Assembly: GCA_016292445.1 (NCBI GenBank)
Contig: JAEDIN010000001.1
Coordinates: 1 to 64,000, forward strand
Direction: 5' to 3'
Length of the DNA: 64,000 bases
Origin: Oscillospiraceae bacterium
GTDB lineage: Bacteria; Bacillota; Clostridia; Oscillospirales; Oscillospiraceae
The position numbers and the translations under genes were made by a program. Shown one piece after another: positions 9,761 to 17,484 of the stretch. Positions within the stretch are counted from its first letter, which is position 1. Each line of letters starts with the position of its first letter. Below the pieces are notes generated by a model. The model was given only the letters and a program-made list of their open reading frames with translations, was not told where the DNA came from and searched no databases.

Positions 9761-10078
9761 ATGTTAACATCTACAGCAGGCGGCGGAAACGCTTCCATGA
9801 TTCTTTTGCTTCTTGCGTTCTTCGTTCTTATGTATTTCTTGATGATCAGACCCGAAAAGAAAAAGCAGAAGAAAGTCGAAGCTATGCGCAACGCACTCAC
9901 CGTCGGTGACGAAATCGTTACAATAGGCGGTATTATGGGTGTCGTTGTTAATGTAACAGAGGACAACATCACCATAGAGACCGGTGAAGACAAGGTCCGC
10001 ATCCAATTTAAGAAGTGGGCAGTAAGCAGCAATGTCAGAGCTGAAGCAGCTGAAGCAAAAGCCAAGGCAAAGAAATAA
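9761..10078 (+). CDS. yajC: Preprotein translocase subunit YajC
   Basis: A 105-residue single-span membrane protein of the Sec holotranslocon. There is one N-terminal hydrophobic segment (about residues 10-26, ending FLMIRPEKKKQKK) and then a cytoplasmic SH3-like domain with VGDEIVTIGGIMGVVVNV. The C-terminus is Ala/Lys-rich. The RPxxKKxKK stretch after the membrane segment is a family hallmark. SD AAGGAG precedes the ATG. Codon choice is GC-ending and looks well adapted. The gene has its own promoter and a long terminator hairpin. Confidence 0.95.
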   Translation: MLTSTAGGGNASMILLLLAFFVLMYFLMIRPEKKKQKKVEAMRNALTVGDEIVTIGGIMGVVVNVTEDNITIETGEDKVRIQFKKWAVSSNVRAEAAEAKAKAKK

Positions 10079-10090
10079 TCTTTAGCATTA

Positions 10091-10146
10091 AAATCCCCCT
10101 GAACTAATAAGATGTACAAACGTCTTATGTTCGGGGGGATTTTTTT
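10091..10146 (+). terminator. Terminator after yajC; G-run of 3' arm doubles as SD of next gene
   Basis: AAATCCCCC (10091-10099) pairs with GGGGGATTT (10134-10142). The inner stems are GAAC/GTTC and AAGATG/CGTCTT around a TACAAA loop. A T-run follows, and TTG 10145 sits at its end. Confidence 0.75.
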
Positions 10147-10558
10147 GCAATCATCAAAGGGAATTAAATTAAATTGCAGCACAATATTTGTTTCCGCGAT
10201 AATCGGAATTGCAGCAACAATCATTTTATTACTGGCAGCATCAGCATTAATGCAAAGCGAAAAGCTCGATGAAAGCAGCATAAGCCTAACGCTTATACTA
10301 ATTAACATAATTTCAGGCTTAGTATGTGGGGCAGTTTCACGCTTAAGCGGCAGGGAAGGGGGGAGTATAAACGGGCTCTTAGCCGGAGCAGTATATGCAG
10401 GTGTTATCGTTTTAACTTCGTTTTTGCTTGATATACAAGCACCAAAGGGCGAGGTTATAATAAAAATAATTGGCATATCCCTTGTATGCAGCTTTATAGG
10501 CAGCAAGCTCAATTTAGCTAAAAGTAACAAAAAATTACGCAAAAAGCGCAAATCATGA
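10145..10558 (+). CDS. TIGR04086 (YrzE-like) membrane protein
   Basis: The frame opens at ATG 10112, but that codon is inside the yajC terminator. TTG 10145 has GGGGGG 6 nt upstream and is the likelier start, giving 137 residues. The protein has four hydrophobic segments (about FVSAIIGIAATIILLLAAS, LTLILINIISGLVCGAVS, GLLAGAVYAGVIVLTSFLL, IIKIIGISLVCSFIGS) and a very basic tail NLAKSNKKLRKKRKS. The size, four-helix layout and position after yajC match the TIGR04086 family found next to yajC in Clostridia. Its function is unknown. Confidence 0.72.
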   Translation: MQSSKGIKLNCSTIFVSAIIGIAATIILLLAASALMQSEKLDESSISLTLILINIISGLVCGAVSRLSGREGGSINGLLAGAVYAGVIVLTSFLLDIQAPKGEVIIKIIGISLVCSFIGSKLNLAKSNKKLRKKRKS

Positions 10559-10773
10559 ATTTCCAATAACTATTCGTTATCACAATTATAAGTTTACATA
10601 ATTTTCAGTGATTACCTATATATTGTGCCGAATGATGCAATCGCTTACGAAATCTTGTAATTATTCGCTTGTATATCAAGGGTAATCTGGCACATTGTAT
10701 TGAAGTTTACATAACGCAGTTAACATAATATACGGTCATAATTAACAAAAATCATCATTTTTTTCAAAAGCCC
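10559..10773. other. AT-rich intergenic region without a gene
   Basis: I see no ORF with a ribosome site here. It holds a direct repeat GTTTACATAA (near 10592 and 10705). It also holds two complementary pairs in interleaved order: GATTACC (10610-10616) with GGTAATC (10681-10687), and TGTGCC (10624-10629) with GGCACA (10689-10694). That order could form a pseudoknot. No function can be assigned. Confidence 0.5.
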
Positions 10774-10802
10774 TTGATTACACCGAAAATTTGTATTATA
10801 TT
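10774..10802 (+). promoter_or_regulatory. Sigma-A promoter before the 177-aa membrane protein and xerD
   Basis: TTGATT (10774-10779), 17 bp, TATATT (10797-10802), 73 bp before the ATG at 10875. Confidence 0.65.
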
Positions 10803-10874
10803 TAGTTTACTTAAGTTATTATGTAAATTAATCCGTTATTCCGGCTGTCGACAAGGGCATACTGAGGTAACGGC

Positions 10875-11408
10875 ATGAAATCTGATTTATTAGGCAAGCA
10901 GACCCGACACTTTCGTTTTAACAATTTAGAATTATTATTGACATGCCTTGCTTTTTTGCTTGGTGTTGTCTCATATATCATTATCAAGCCTTCGTTTCCG
11001 ATCACCGGGAACGGGGCCTATTCCATCGCCAATCTTGACTACCGATTGTTTGGTTGCATTATTCTTTTGTTCATGCTCCAGCTTAGTGCATTTTCGGCTG
11101 TCGGAACAATTATTCTTCCGGTCTTGAATTTTGCTTTCGGGCTTTTTTTATCGATGACCCTGGCTTCCATAATGCCTGCCGATAAACTTAGTTTCTATTT
11201 TATTATCAAGGTTTTTTCTGTTGTTTTGCTGTTTGTTTTTTCTGGCGTGGCTCTGTCTTGCAGCGCAGGTGCTTCGTCAAAGAGATTTTACGGAAGAGTT
11301 CGTAGTGACAAACGGTTTCGTATGGAACTTATAAAAACGCTCGTACTTAGCATCTTGTTTGTTATCTTGTCAGTGCTCGGATTATCCGACATTAATATGA
11401 TTTTTTAG
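10875..11408 (+). CDS. Multi-span membrane protein, possibly SpoIIM-like
   Basis: A 177-residue integral membrane protein with a basic N-terminus (SDLLGKQTRHFRFNN). About five hydrophobic segments follow: LLLTCLAFLLGVVSYIII, LFGCIILLFMLQLSAF, VGTIILPVLNFAFGLFL, FIIKVFSVVLLFVFSGV and TLVLSILFVILSVLGL. I do not recognise it from sequence alone. Its size, topology and place directly before xerD (16 bp) match SpoIIM, which neighbours xerD in Bacillus and many Clostridia and scaffolds the SpoIIDMP engulfment machine. That assignment rests on context. Confidence 0.6.
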   Translation: MKSDLLGKQTRHFRFNNLELLLTCLAFLLGVVSYIIIKPSFPITGNGAYSIANLDYRLFGCIILLFMLQLSAFSAVGTIILPVLNFAFGLFLSMTLASIMPADKLSFYFIIKVFSVVLLFVFSGVALSCSAGASSKRFYGRVRSDKRFRMELIKTLVLSILFVILSVLGLSDINMIF

Positions 11409-11424
11409 AAAGGGGGTCGGCTGA

Positions 11425-12318
11425 ATGCTTAATTCAGAATGCCTTGAAGTTTTCAACAAGTATCTTACTGAAGTAAAAAAGTGTTCACAGAATACCCTCA
11501 GTTCATATCTACGGGATATCAGACAGTTGAGTGAGTATATCGAGTCCCATGTTGACGATACGCTTGACAAGGTCACCGAGGAGGAACTGTCCGATTACAT
11601 TAACTGGCTCAAAGGAAATGGTAAATCTGTTGCCACAGTCAGCAGGGCGATAGCATCAGTTAAATGCTTTTACGGTGTTTTGGTCACCGAAGGCTATATT
11701 AATGAAAGTCCTGCTACAAAGCTTGTTCCCGATAAGGCGACTCAGAAACTTCCTCAAATCCTTACCAGTAAAGAGGTTGAGCTCCTGCTTGAGCAGCCCT
11801 CTTGTACCGATGCAAAAGGGTATAGAGACAGAGCGATGCTGGAGCTGCTGTATGCGACAGGTATAAGAGTCAGCGAGCTTATTGCTTTGAACATTAATGA
11901 TGTCAATACATCTGCCGGTGTAATCAGATGCATAAGCAAGGATAAGGAACGCTTCATCCCTCTTTATTCAACTGCGATTAAGGCTCTTTCCGAGTACATA
12001 GAGTTTATCCGACCGCAAATGATAGCTTTGCCCGGCGAACAGGCGTTGTTTGTTAATGTAAGTGGGGAAAGGATGTCGCGTCAAGGCTTCTGGAAAATTA
12101 TAAAGTCCTATCAGCAAAAGGCTCACATTGAAAAAACAATCACTCCGCACACACTTCGCCACTCCTTTGCTGCACACTTGCTCGAGAACGGTGCAGATTT
12201 GCATTCTATACAGGAAATGCTCGGTCATGCCGATATTTCCTCGACGCAGATATATTCGCAGCTTGTAAAAAAACAGCTGAAAGATGTTTACAACAAAGCT
12301 CATCCGAGAGCAAAATAA
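11425..12318 (+). CDS. xerD: Site-specific tyrosine recombinase XerD
   Basis: A 297-residue tyrosine recombinase. The N-terminal SAM-like DNA-binding domain covers about residues 1-90. The catalytic residues are visible: first Arg in ATGIRVSELIALN, Lys in the CISKDKERFIPLY hairpin, His-x-x-Arg in TPHTLRHSFAAHLL, His in MLGHADISSTQ, and nucleophile Tyr in IYSQL. XerD with XerC resolves chromosome dimers at dif. SD is a GGGGG run 8 nt before the ATG. Nothing suggests a mobile element: there are no att repeats, and the neighbours are core genes. A second recombinase, probably XerC, lies at 23343. Confidence 0.93.
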   Translation: MLNSECLEVFNKYLTEVKKCSQNTLSSYLRDIRQLSEYIESHVDDTLDKVTEEELSDYINWLKGNGKSVATVSRAIASVKCFYGVLVTEGYINESPATKLVPDKATQKLPQILTSKEVELLLEQPSCTDAKGYRDRAMLELLYATGIRVSELIALNINDVNTSAGVIRCISKDKERFIPLYSTAIKALSEYIEFIRPQMIALPGEQALFVNVSGERMSRQGFWKIIKSYQQKAHIEKTITPHTLRHSFAAHLLENGADLHSIQEMLGHADISSTQIYSQLVKKQLKDVYNKAHPRAK

Positions 12319-12322
12319 ACTC

Positions 12323-12353
12323 AAAGCTCCTTACAACGGTAAGGAGCTTTTTT
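12323..12353 (+). terminator. Intrinsic terminator after xerD
   Basis: AAAGCTCCTTA, loop CAACGG, TAAGGAGCTTT plus Ts. The AAGGAG in the 3' arm stands 7 nt before an ATG (12354) that opens a 12-codon ORF. Confidence 0.85.
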
Positions 12354-12407
12354 ATGTTGCGATTAGTTTGTATATGTGTTAGAATTTACTGATAGGAAGT
12401 GATGTTT

Positions 12408-12923
12408 TTGCGGATATTAGGCATAGATCCCGGGCTTGCAACCGTCGGATTCAGTATAGTTGACTGTGAAAATAATAAAATGAAGCTGGTTACCTGTGGA
12501 GTTATCAGCACGCCGGCGCATACTTCTTTATCCAGCAGGCTGGACAGAATATATGAGGATATGAACGAACTTATTTCTTCGTTTGGTCCGGATGTTATGT
12601 CTGTTGAGGAACTTTTTTTTAACACAAATATTACTACCGGCATCTCGGTTGCCCATGCAAGAGGTGTTATACTTCTGTCTGCTTACAGGGCTGGTGTGCA
12701 GGTGTTTGAATATACACCGCTTCAAGTAAAGCAGGCTGTTGTTGGCTATGGACGAGCTGAAAAGAACCAGGTTATAGATATGGTACGCAGAATACTTGCT
12801 CTTCCGGCGGTACCTAAACCGGATGATGCAGCCGATGCTGTTGCACTTGCGATTTGTCACGCAAGAAGCTCTACATCACTTTTAAGCAATAAAGGAGCAA
12901 ATGATATATGTTCTACCATTTAG
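12408..12923 (+). CDS. ruvC: Crossover junction endodeoxyribonuclease RuvC
   Basis: A 171-residue Holliday junction resolvase of the RNase H fold. The N-terminus RILGIDPGLATVGFSIVD carries the first catalytic Asp; the acidic SVEELFFNTN block and the C-terminal PDDAADAVALAICHA complete the tetrad. The frame also has GTG 12399 and ATG 12402. TTG 12408 gives the family's usual M-R-I-L-G-I-D-P-G start and has AGGAAG with proper 8-nt spacing, so I prefer it. It overlaps ruvA by 16 bp. The ruvC-ruvA-ruvB order is classical. Confidence 0.95.
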   Translation: MRILGIDPGLATVGFSIVDCENNKMKLVTCGVISTPAHTSLSSRLDRIYEDMNELISSFGPDVMSVEELFFNTNITTGISVAHARGVILLSAYRAGVQVFEYTPLQVKQAVVGYGRAEKNQVIDMVRRILALPAVPKPDDAADAVALAICHARSSTSLLSNKGANDICSTI

Positions 12924-13501
12924 AAGGAATTGTGTCCGACATAGATATAAACCTTGCCGTTATTGACTGCGGCGGCGTGGGTTATGCAGTTAGCACGACC
13001 GCAAACACCCTTTCCAAGCTTAAAGTGAAGGATAGGGCGAAGCTCTACATATCAGAGTACATTAAAGAGGACTGCTTTGATTTATACGGTTTTGCAAGTT
13101 TAAGCGAAAAACGCTGCTTTGAGATGCTACTGACCGTATCCGGAATCGGTCCGAAGGCGGCGCAGGCTATACTATCGACGAGCACGCCGGAATCTCTTGC
13201 AATTGCAATAATGAACGGCGATGAAAAGGCAATAACCGTTGCGCAGGGTGTGGGCAAAAAGATTGCGCAAAGGGTCATTCTTGAGCTTAAGGACAAGGTC
13301 AGCAAGGAGGCAAACACCGTTACGGCTGAGATGCCTGCGGCGATGAATGCTGCCGACGGTGATTCGAGAAACGATGCCATTGCAGCACTAATGGTGCTCG
13401 GATATTCGGCTTCTGAGATAAACGGAGTGCTCAGACGCATGGATGTAAGCGGATTGTCAACCGAGCAGATAGTTAAGATAGCACTTAAAAATCTTATATA
13501 A
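12908..13501 (+). CDS. ruvA: Holliday junction branch migration protein RuvA
   Basis: A 197-residue RuvA, whose tetramer holds the four-way junction and loads RuvB. It has an N-terminal OB-fold ([20 protein letters not shown]), then two helix-hairpin-helix motifs ([17 protein letters not shown] near residue 75 and [17 protein letters not shown] near 113), then a flexible linker and a C-terminal RuvB-binding domain ([17 protein letters not shown]). SD AAGGAG lies before the ATG inside ruvC. ruvB follows 11 bp after the stop. Confidence 0.97.
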   Translation: MFYHLEGIVSDIDINLAVIDCGGVGYAVSTTANTLSKLKVKDRAKLYISEYIKEDCFDLYGFASLSEKRCFEMLLTVSGIGPKAAQAILSTSTPESLAIAIMNGDEKAITVAQGVGKKIAQRVILELKDKVSKEANTVTAEMPAAMNAADGDSRNDAIAALMVLGYSASEINGVLRRMDVSGLSTEQIVKIALKNLI

Positions 13502-13512
13502 GGAGGCTGCAT

Positions 13513-14556
13513 ATGAGCATCAACTTCTCAGACGGTCTTGAAGATCAGGCCATTGTCACAAGCTCTTCGGTTTTACCCGAGGATGCAGGCGAGGGCAGCC
13601 TTCGCCCCAAAACCATAATCGAATATATAGGCCAGGAAAAAGCAAAGGACAATCTGAGCGTGTTCATAGACGCTGCCAGAATGCGCAACGAGCCGCTAGA
13701 CCATGTTTTGCTGCACGGTCCTCCGGGGCTTGGCAAAACAACTCTTGCTGCTGTTATCGCTAACGAGATGGGTGTTAATATGCGCATCACATCCGGCCCC
13801 GCTATTGAAAAGCCGGGTGATCTTGTTGCTTTACTAACAAATCTCAATCAGGGTGACATTTTGTTTGTTGATGAAATACACAGGCTTAACCGGGCATATG
13901 AGGAGATCCTTTATCCTGCAATGGAGGATTATGCCATTGACATCATACTCGGCAAAGGCCCTTCGGCAAATTCTTTGCACCTTGAGCTGCCGAAATTTAC
14001 ACTAATCGGAGCCACGACCCGCTCCGGTCAGCTCACCGCGCCCTTGAGGGACAGATTTGGTGTTACCCTGAGACTCGAGCTTTACACAGCCGATGAGCTG
14101 CGTAGAATTGTTGAGCGCTCATCAGATATCCTTGGAATAGAGATTGACCGGGGTGGCGCATATGAGATTGCTTCGCGTTCACGCGGTACGCCGAGAATTG
14201 CAAACAGAATGCTCAGAAGGGTTCGCGACTTTGCTCAGGTAAGGGCAGATGGTGTTATTACCAAAGAGGTTGCCGATATGGCCTTGTCACGACTTGAGGT
14301 TGATAAGCATGGGCTGGATTCTCTTGACCGCAAGATGCTTAGAAGTATAATCGAATTCTACGGCGGCGGTCCTGTCGGTTTGGAGACATTGGCTGCGACC
14401 ATAAATGAGGAAGCTGTCACTCTTGAGGATGTCTATGAACCGTACCTCTTACAGCAGGGCTTTCTCACAAGAACTCCCCGTGGCCGCTGCGTAACAAAAA
14501 AGGCATATGAACATCTTGGCATTAAGTATTTGGGCCAGCAGGAGCTTGGACTGTAA
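13513..14556 (+). CDS. ruvB: Holliday junction branch migration ATPase RuvB
   Basis: A 347-residue AAA+ motor that drives branch migration with RuvA. Walker A is GPPGLGKTT (about residue 71), Walker B LFVDEIHR, sensor 1 in [10 protein letters not shown], and the arginine finger region APLRDRFG. The C-terminal winged helix contains [24 protein letters not shown] lies before the ATG. Length is normal. It closes the ruvCAB operon; sigH follows with its own promoter. Confidence 0.98.
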   Translation: MSINFSDGLEDQAIVTSSSVLPEDAGEGSLRPKTIIEYIGQEKAKDNLSVFIDAARMRNEPLDHVLLHGPPGLGKTTLAAVIANEMGVNMRITSGPAIEKPGDLVALLTNLNQGDILFVDEIHRLNRAYEEILYPAMEDYAIDIILGKGPSANSLHLELPKFTLIGATTRSGQLTAPLRDRFGVTLRLELYTADELRRIVERSSDILGIEIDRGGAYEIASRSRGTPRIANRMLRRVRDFAQVRADGVITKEVADMALSRLEVDKHGLDSLDRKMLRSIIEFYGGGPVGLETLAATINEEAVTLEDVYEPYLLQQGFLTRTPRGRCVTKKAYEHLGIKYLGQQELGL

Positions 14557-14604
14557 AGTTGTTGAAAACACTGAATTTTTTAAGTCTTAACTGCTATTTT
14601 TCTA

Positions 14605-14632
14605 TTGACATTTAATAACTTTGTAATATAAT
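14605..14632 (+). promoter_or_regulatory. Sigma-A promoter of sigH
   Basis: A full consensus -35 TTGACA (14605-14610), 16 bp, and TATAAT (14627-14632). A second TATAAT overlaps at 14632-14637. The leader to the ATG would be only about 26 nt. Confidence 0.8.
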
Positions 14633-14665
14633 ATAATAGATAATTTTGAAATAATACTGTTTTTT

Positions 14666-15295
14666 ATGTTTAATTACTCTACAATTGATGATAATGACTT
14701 ACAGAGGCTTGCTGCCAATGGGGATAGTTTTGCCGAGGAAGCTCTTGTCGAGAGATACATGAGGCTGGTTCGCATTTGCGCCAGACCCTTGTTCTTAGCC
14801 GGAGGGGATAGCGAGGATCTTATCCAGGAAGGTATGTTCGGATTATTATCAGCAGTAAGGCAGTATGATCCCGATCAGAAGGCAAGTTTCAAGACCTTTG
14901 CCGAGCATTGCATAAAAAACAGACTGCTAACAGCGGTTAAATCGGCGTCTAGCACTAAGCACATTCCTCTTAATGCCCGCGTTTCGCTTGACGCATTACT
15001 CTCGGATGAATCCCAGACCACGTCATTGGCTTATGCCGTATCGTTTCAGAAATCACCTGAAGAGCAGGTTCTGGCCAGAGAGAACAAAAGAAATAAAGAA
15101 GAGTTTTTCTTATCCTTTTTGGAGAAGCTATCAAAATTTGAAAAATGTGTGCTTCAGAATTATTTGAACGGTCTCAGCTACAAGGAAATTGCTCAAATAA
15201 ACAGCAAGGATGAAAAGGCCGTTGATAATGCTATCCAAAGGATAAGGCGCAAACTGGCGCTGAATTTCAAATCAGGCGATATCAGCAGAAGCTGA
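14666..15295 (+). CDS. sigH: RNA polymerase sporulation sigma factor SigH
   Basis: A 209-residue sigma-70 family factor aligned by eye to B. subtilis SigH. Region 2 has YMRLVRICARPLF, EDLIQEGMFGLLSAV and FKTFAEHCIKNRLLTAV. The SigH-typical TKHIPLNARVSLD follows. Region 4 has FEKCVLQNYLNGLSYKEIA and KAVDNAIQRIRRKL. SigH drives the switch from vegetative growth to sporulation, including asymmetric division genes. No Shine-Dalgarno is visible in the short AT-rich leader, so translation efficiency may be low or depend on an unstructured leader. It sits in the same order relative to small Cys-rich genes seen in other Clostridia. Confidence 0.92.
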   Translation: MFNYSTIDDNDLQRLAANGDSFAEEALVERYMRLVRICARPLFLAGGDSEDLIQEGMFGLLSAVRQYDPDQKASFKTFAEHCIKNRLLTAVKSASSTKHIPLNARVSLDALLSDESQTTSLAYAVSFQKSPEEQVLARENKRNKEEFFLSFLEKLSKFEKCVLQNYLNGLSYKEIAQINSKDEKAVDNAIQRIRRKLALNFKSGDISRS

Positions 15296-15342
15296 CGCAT
15301 ATAAAAGCCGACAGGCGAGTTTTTCAAAAGAGAGGATTTAAA

Positions 15343-15621
15343 ATGTACGAAGACAAGACCTTAGTTTGCAAGGAATGTGGTCAGGAGTTCGTGTTCTCCG
15401 CAGGTGAGCAGGAATTCTATGCAGAGCGTGGCTTCCAGAACGAGCCCCAGCGCTGCAAGGCATGCCGTGACGCTCGTAAGAACGCAGCACGCGGTCCCCG
15501 TGAGTTCTTCACCGCAGTTTGCGCGGCATGCGGCGGCGAGGCAAAGGTTCCCTTTGAGCCCAAGTCTGACCGTCCCGTCTACTGCAGCGAGTGCTTTGCA
15601 AAGATGAAGGAAGAGGCCTGA
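15343..15621 (+). CDS. Zinc-ribbon protein (zf-trcl / CxxC family)
   Basis: A 92-residue protein with four Cys pairs: CKEC (about 9-12), CKAC (about 38-41), CAAC (about 60-63) and CSEC (about 81-84). The motif spacing of the first half (LVCKECGQEF then GFQNEPQRCKACRDARK) is the probable zinc-binding domain zf-trcl. Two zinc ribbons are likely. Its codon choice (CGT, CCC, GAG, AAG, CTC-type endings) is much more GC-rich and uniform than that of its neighbours, which usually marks a highly expressed gene. SD AGAGAGGA. A compact terminator follows. Function is unknown; nucleic-acid or ribosome association is only a guess. Confidence 0.88.
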   Translation: MYEDKTLVCKECGQEFVFSAGEQEFYAERGFQNEPQRCKACRDARKNAARGPREFFTAVCAACGGEAKVPFEPKSDRPVYCSECFAKMKEEA

Positions 15622-15645
15622 GGATCAAACCTACAGGGATAGAGT

Positions 15646-15672
15646 GGGGCGTCTTCGCGGCGTCCCTTTCTT
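15646..15672 (+). terminator. Terminator after the zinc-ribbon gene
   Basis: GGGGCGTC, loop TTCGC, GGCGTCCC, TTTCTT; eight pairs including two G-T wobbles. Confidence 0.75.
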
Positions 15673-15699
15673 ATATTCTAACAGATTGGAGACTTGACT

Positions 15700-15918
15700 A
15701 TGGAAATGTTAAAAATTATGGACCTCAGCAGAGAGAGCATGATCTCCGAAATTCTTGAAGATTTTCCCGAAGCGATGCCTAAGTTCCAGGAGCTCGGTAT
15801 GCACTGCCTCGGCTGTGCTCTTGCTACCGCTGAATCTCTAGAGCAGGCTTGTGCGGCACATGGCATTGATCCCGACGAATTTTTGGTCGAGCTGAAAGCC
15901 TACCTTATGGCACTGTAA
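15700..15918 (+). CDS. DUF1858 domain protein (TIGR03980 redox-disulfide type)
   Basis: A 72-residue single-domain protein. The frame opens at TTG 15694, but ATG 15700 has GGAG (15688-15691) at 8-nt spacing. It has DLSRESMISEILEDFPEAM, then FQELGMHCLGCALATAESL with a conserved Cys-x-x-Cys, and a helical tail. This is the DUF1858 / hybrid-cluster-associated redox-disulfide family, related to the N-terminus of the iron-sulfur repair protein ScdA. A role in redox or Fe-S chemistry is inferred. It is flanked by terminators on both sides, so it is probably monocistronic. Confidence 0.88.
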   Translation: MEMLKIMDLSRESMISEILEDFPEAMPKFQELGMHCLGCALATAESLEQACAAHGIDPDEFLVELKAYLMAL

Positions 15919-15932
15919 TTAAGCTTTAAGCT

Positions 15933-15958
15933 AAAAAGCCGGAGTATCCCGGCTTTTT
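15933..15958 (+). terminator. Terminator after the DUF1858 gene
   Basis: AAAAAGCCGG, loop AGTATC, CCGGCTTTTT. Confidence 0.85.
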
Positions 15959-15975
15959 GCTTTATATGGAGATGT

Positions 15976-16671
15976 ATGAGTAACAGACTTGAACTAATTG
16001 CCTCCTTTGTTAAAAACGGAATCGGCGTGGCTGATGTCGGTACGGACCACGGCTATTTACCGGTGATGCTTGTAAAACGAGGCTATAAGGGCAATATCAT
16101 TGCAACAGATATAAATGAAGGCCCGTTAAACAAAGCGAAGCAGAGCCTTATCGAGGCCGACTGCGAGGAGGCAGTTGAGCTAATACTATGCAACGGGCTG
16201 GATGGCTGCGAGAGCGAAAAGATCGATACGATAATTGTTGCCGGAATGGGTGGCGATACTATTACCGGAATTCTTGACAGAGCAGAATGGTGCGCGAGAG
16301 AGGATATAGAATTAATATTACAGCCTGTAACAAAGCCGGAAATACTTAGATACTGGCTTGTGAATAACGATTTTCGAATTACAAATGAAGCGCAGGTAGA
16401 TGAAAACGGTACGGTGTATCAGATTATTTGCGCCGTTCCGGGGCGCGATTGCCGATACAAGGATTCGGAACTGTTTATCGGCAGATATGATCTGATAAAG
16501 AGCAGCCCTTTTTATGAACAAATGCTTGACAAGCACATAATACGCTTTTCATCGGCTGCCGAAGGGTTAAAAAGTACGGACAGGGTTGAATTGTTGCCAT
16601 GGCTCGGCATTATTGAAAACATTTTGAAAGAGCTTAAAACAATGCGGGGGATAAATGATGAAAACTGTTAA
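15976..16671 (+). CDS. trmK: tRNA (adenine-22-N1)-methyltransferase
   Basis: A 231-residue class I SAM methyltransferase of the TrmK/YqfN family. Motif I is VADVGTDHGYLPV (about residues 18-30), followed by NIIATDINEGPLNKA, and the family's GMGGDTI block (about residues 92-98) and LILQPVTKPEILRYWL. The C-terminal helical extension is present. TrmK makes m1A22 in tRNA-Ser and tRNA-Tyr. It overlaps the Nif3-family gene by 17 bp; trmK-nif3 is a conserved pair in Firmicutes. GGAG lies 4 nt before the ATG. Confidence 0.93.
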   Translation: MSNRLELIASFVKNGIGVADVGTDHGYLPVMLVKRGYKGNIIATDINEGPLNKAKQSLIEADCEEAVELILCNGLDGCESEKIDTIIVAGMGGDTITGILDRAEWCAREDIELILQPVTKPEILRYWLVNNDFRITNEAQVDENGTVYQIICAVPGRDCRYKDSELFIGRYDLIKSSPFYEQMLDKHIIRFSSAAEGLKSTDRVELLPWLGIIENILKELKTMRGINDENC

Positions 16672-17452
16672 GGATGTTTTTGGTTTTTTAAATATGCTTG
16701 CGCCCGTTGAACTTAAAATGAATTTTGACAATGTCGGTATTCTTGTCGGAAGCGAAAAGTGCAAAGTCGAAAAATGCCTTGTTGCACTTGATATAACGGA
16801 TGAAGTAATCGATGAGGCAATTAATCTTAAAGCAAATCTTATTGTTTCTCATCATCCACTGATATTCCATGAGCTGAAAAATGTTGTGGCGGAGGATCTT
16901 GTCGGCAGGAAACTGATAAAGCTTATCAAAAACAACATTTCTGCAATTTGTATGCACACTAATCTTGATATAGCTCAAGACGGCGTCAACGATGCACTTA
17001 TGAGTGCACTCGGCGCTACTGCAAGCGGATTCCTTGAGCCCTGCGGTATGGATACCGCCTCTAAGCCCGTGGGCTGCGGCCGTATCGGAGAGCTTTCCGA
17101 AAGCGTTGATTTTCGAAGCTTTCTTTCTATATGCAAGAGGTCATTAAACACCAACGGTCTTAAATATTACGATTCGGGTCAGACTGTTAAAAAGCTCGCA
17201 GTAATGGGCGGCTCCGGCGGAGACTGCATAGCTCTTGCAAAAACCCTCGGCTGCGACACATATGTGACGGCTGACATTAAGTACAACGGCTTTCTTGACG
17301 CAAAGGAGCTGGGCATAAACCTCATTGACGCAGACCATTTCTGCACAGAAAATGTGATTATACCGATTTTGCGCGAAAAACTTGCCGCCGAGTTTGAGGG
17401 TATCGAATTCTTGGTGTCCGAAGTCCACTGCCAAACGGTACAGTTTTATTAA
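16655..17452 (+). CDS. Nif3-like dinuclear metal center protein
   Basis: A 265-residue Nif3/DUF34 protein. Metal ligands are visible in LIVSHHPLIFH, MHTNLD, and near the C-terminus in DADHFCTEN. The middle segment YDSGQTVKKLAVMGGSGGDCI is typical. Homologues form hexameric toroids with two metal ions per subunit; the substrate is unresolved (a GTP cyclohydrolase-like or nucleotide-related role has been proposed). Two adjacent ATGs (16655, 16658) follow a GGGGG run, and either may be used. It is translationally coupled to trmK and ends before the terminator that carries the spoIVA ribosome site. Confidence 0.93.
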   Translation: MMKTVKDVFGFLNMLAPVELKMNFDNVGILVGSEKCKVEKCLVALDITDEVIDEAINLKANLIVSHHPLIFHELKNVVAEDLVGRKLIKLIKNNISAICMHTNLDIAQDGVNDALMSALGATASGFLEPCGMDTASKPVGCGRIGELSESVDFRSFLSICKRSLNTNGLKYYDSGQTVKKLAVMGGSGGDCIALAKTLGCDTYVTADIKYNGFLDAKELGINLIDADHFCTENVIIPILREKLAAEFEGIEFLVSEVHCQTVQFY

Positions 17453-17455
17453 ACA

Positions 17456-17484
17456 GAATAATTTGCCTTCGCAGTTCATAGACT
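17456..17484 (+). promoter_or_regulatory. Candidate sigma-E promoter of spoIVA, nested in a terminator
   Basis: GAATAAT (17456-17462), 14 bp, CATAGACT (17477-17484). It matches the Bacillus sigma-E consensus KMATATT/CATACAMT at 6/7 and 7/8. The -10 occupies the loop side of the hairpin at 17465-17510. spoIVA is sigma-E dependent in B. subtilis, which supports the call. Confidence 0.65.
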
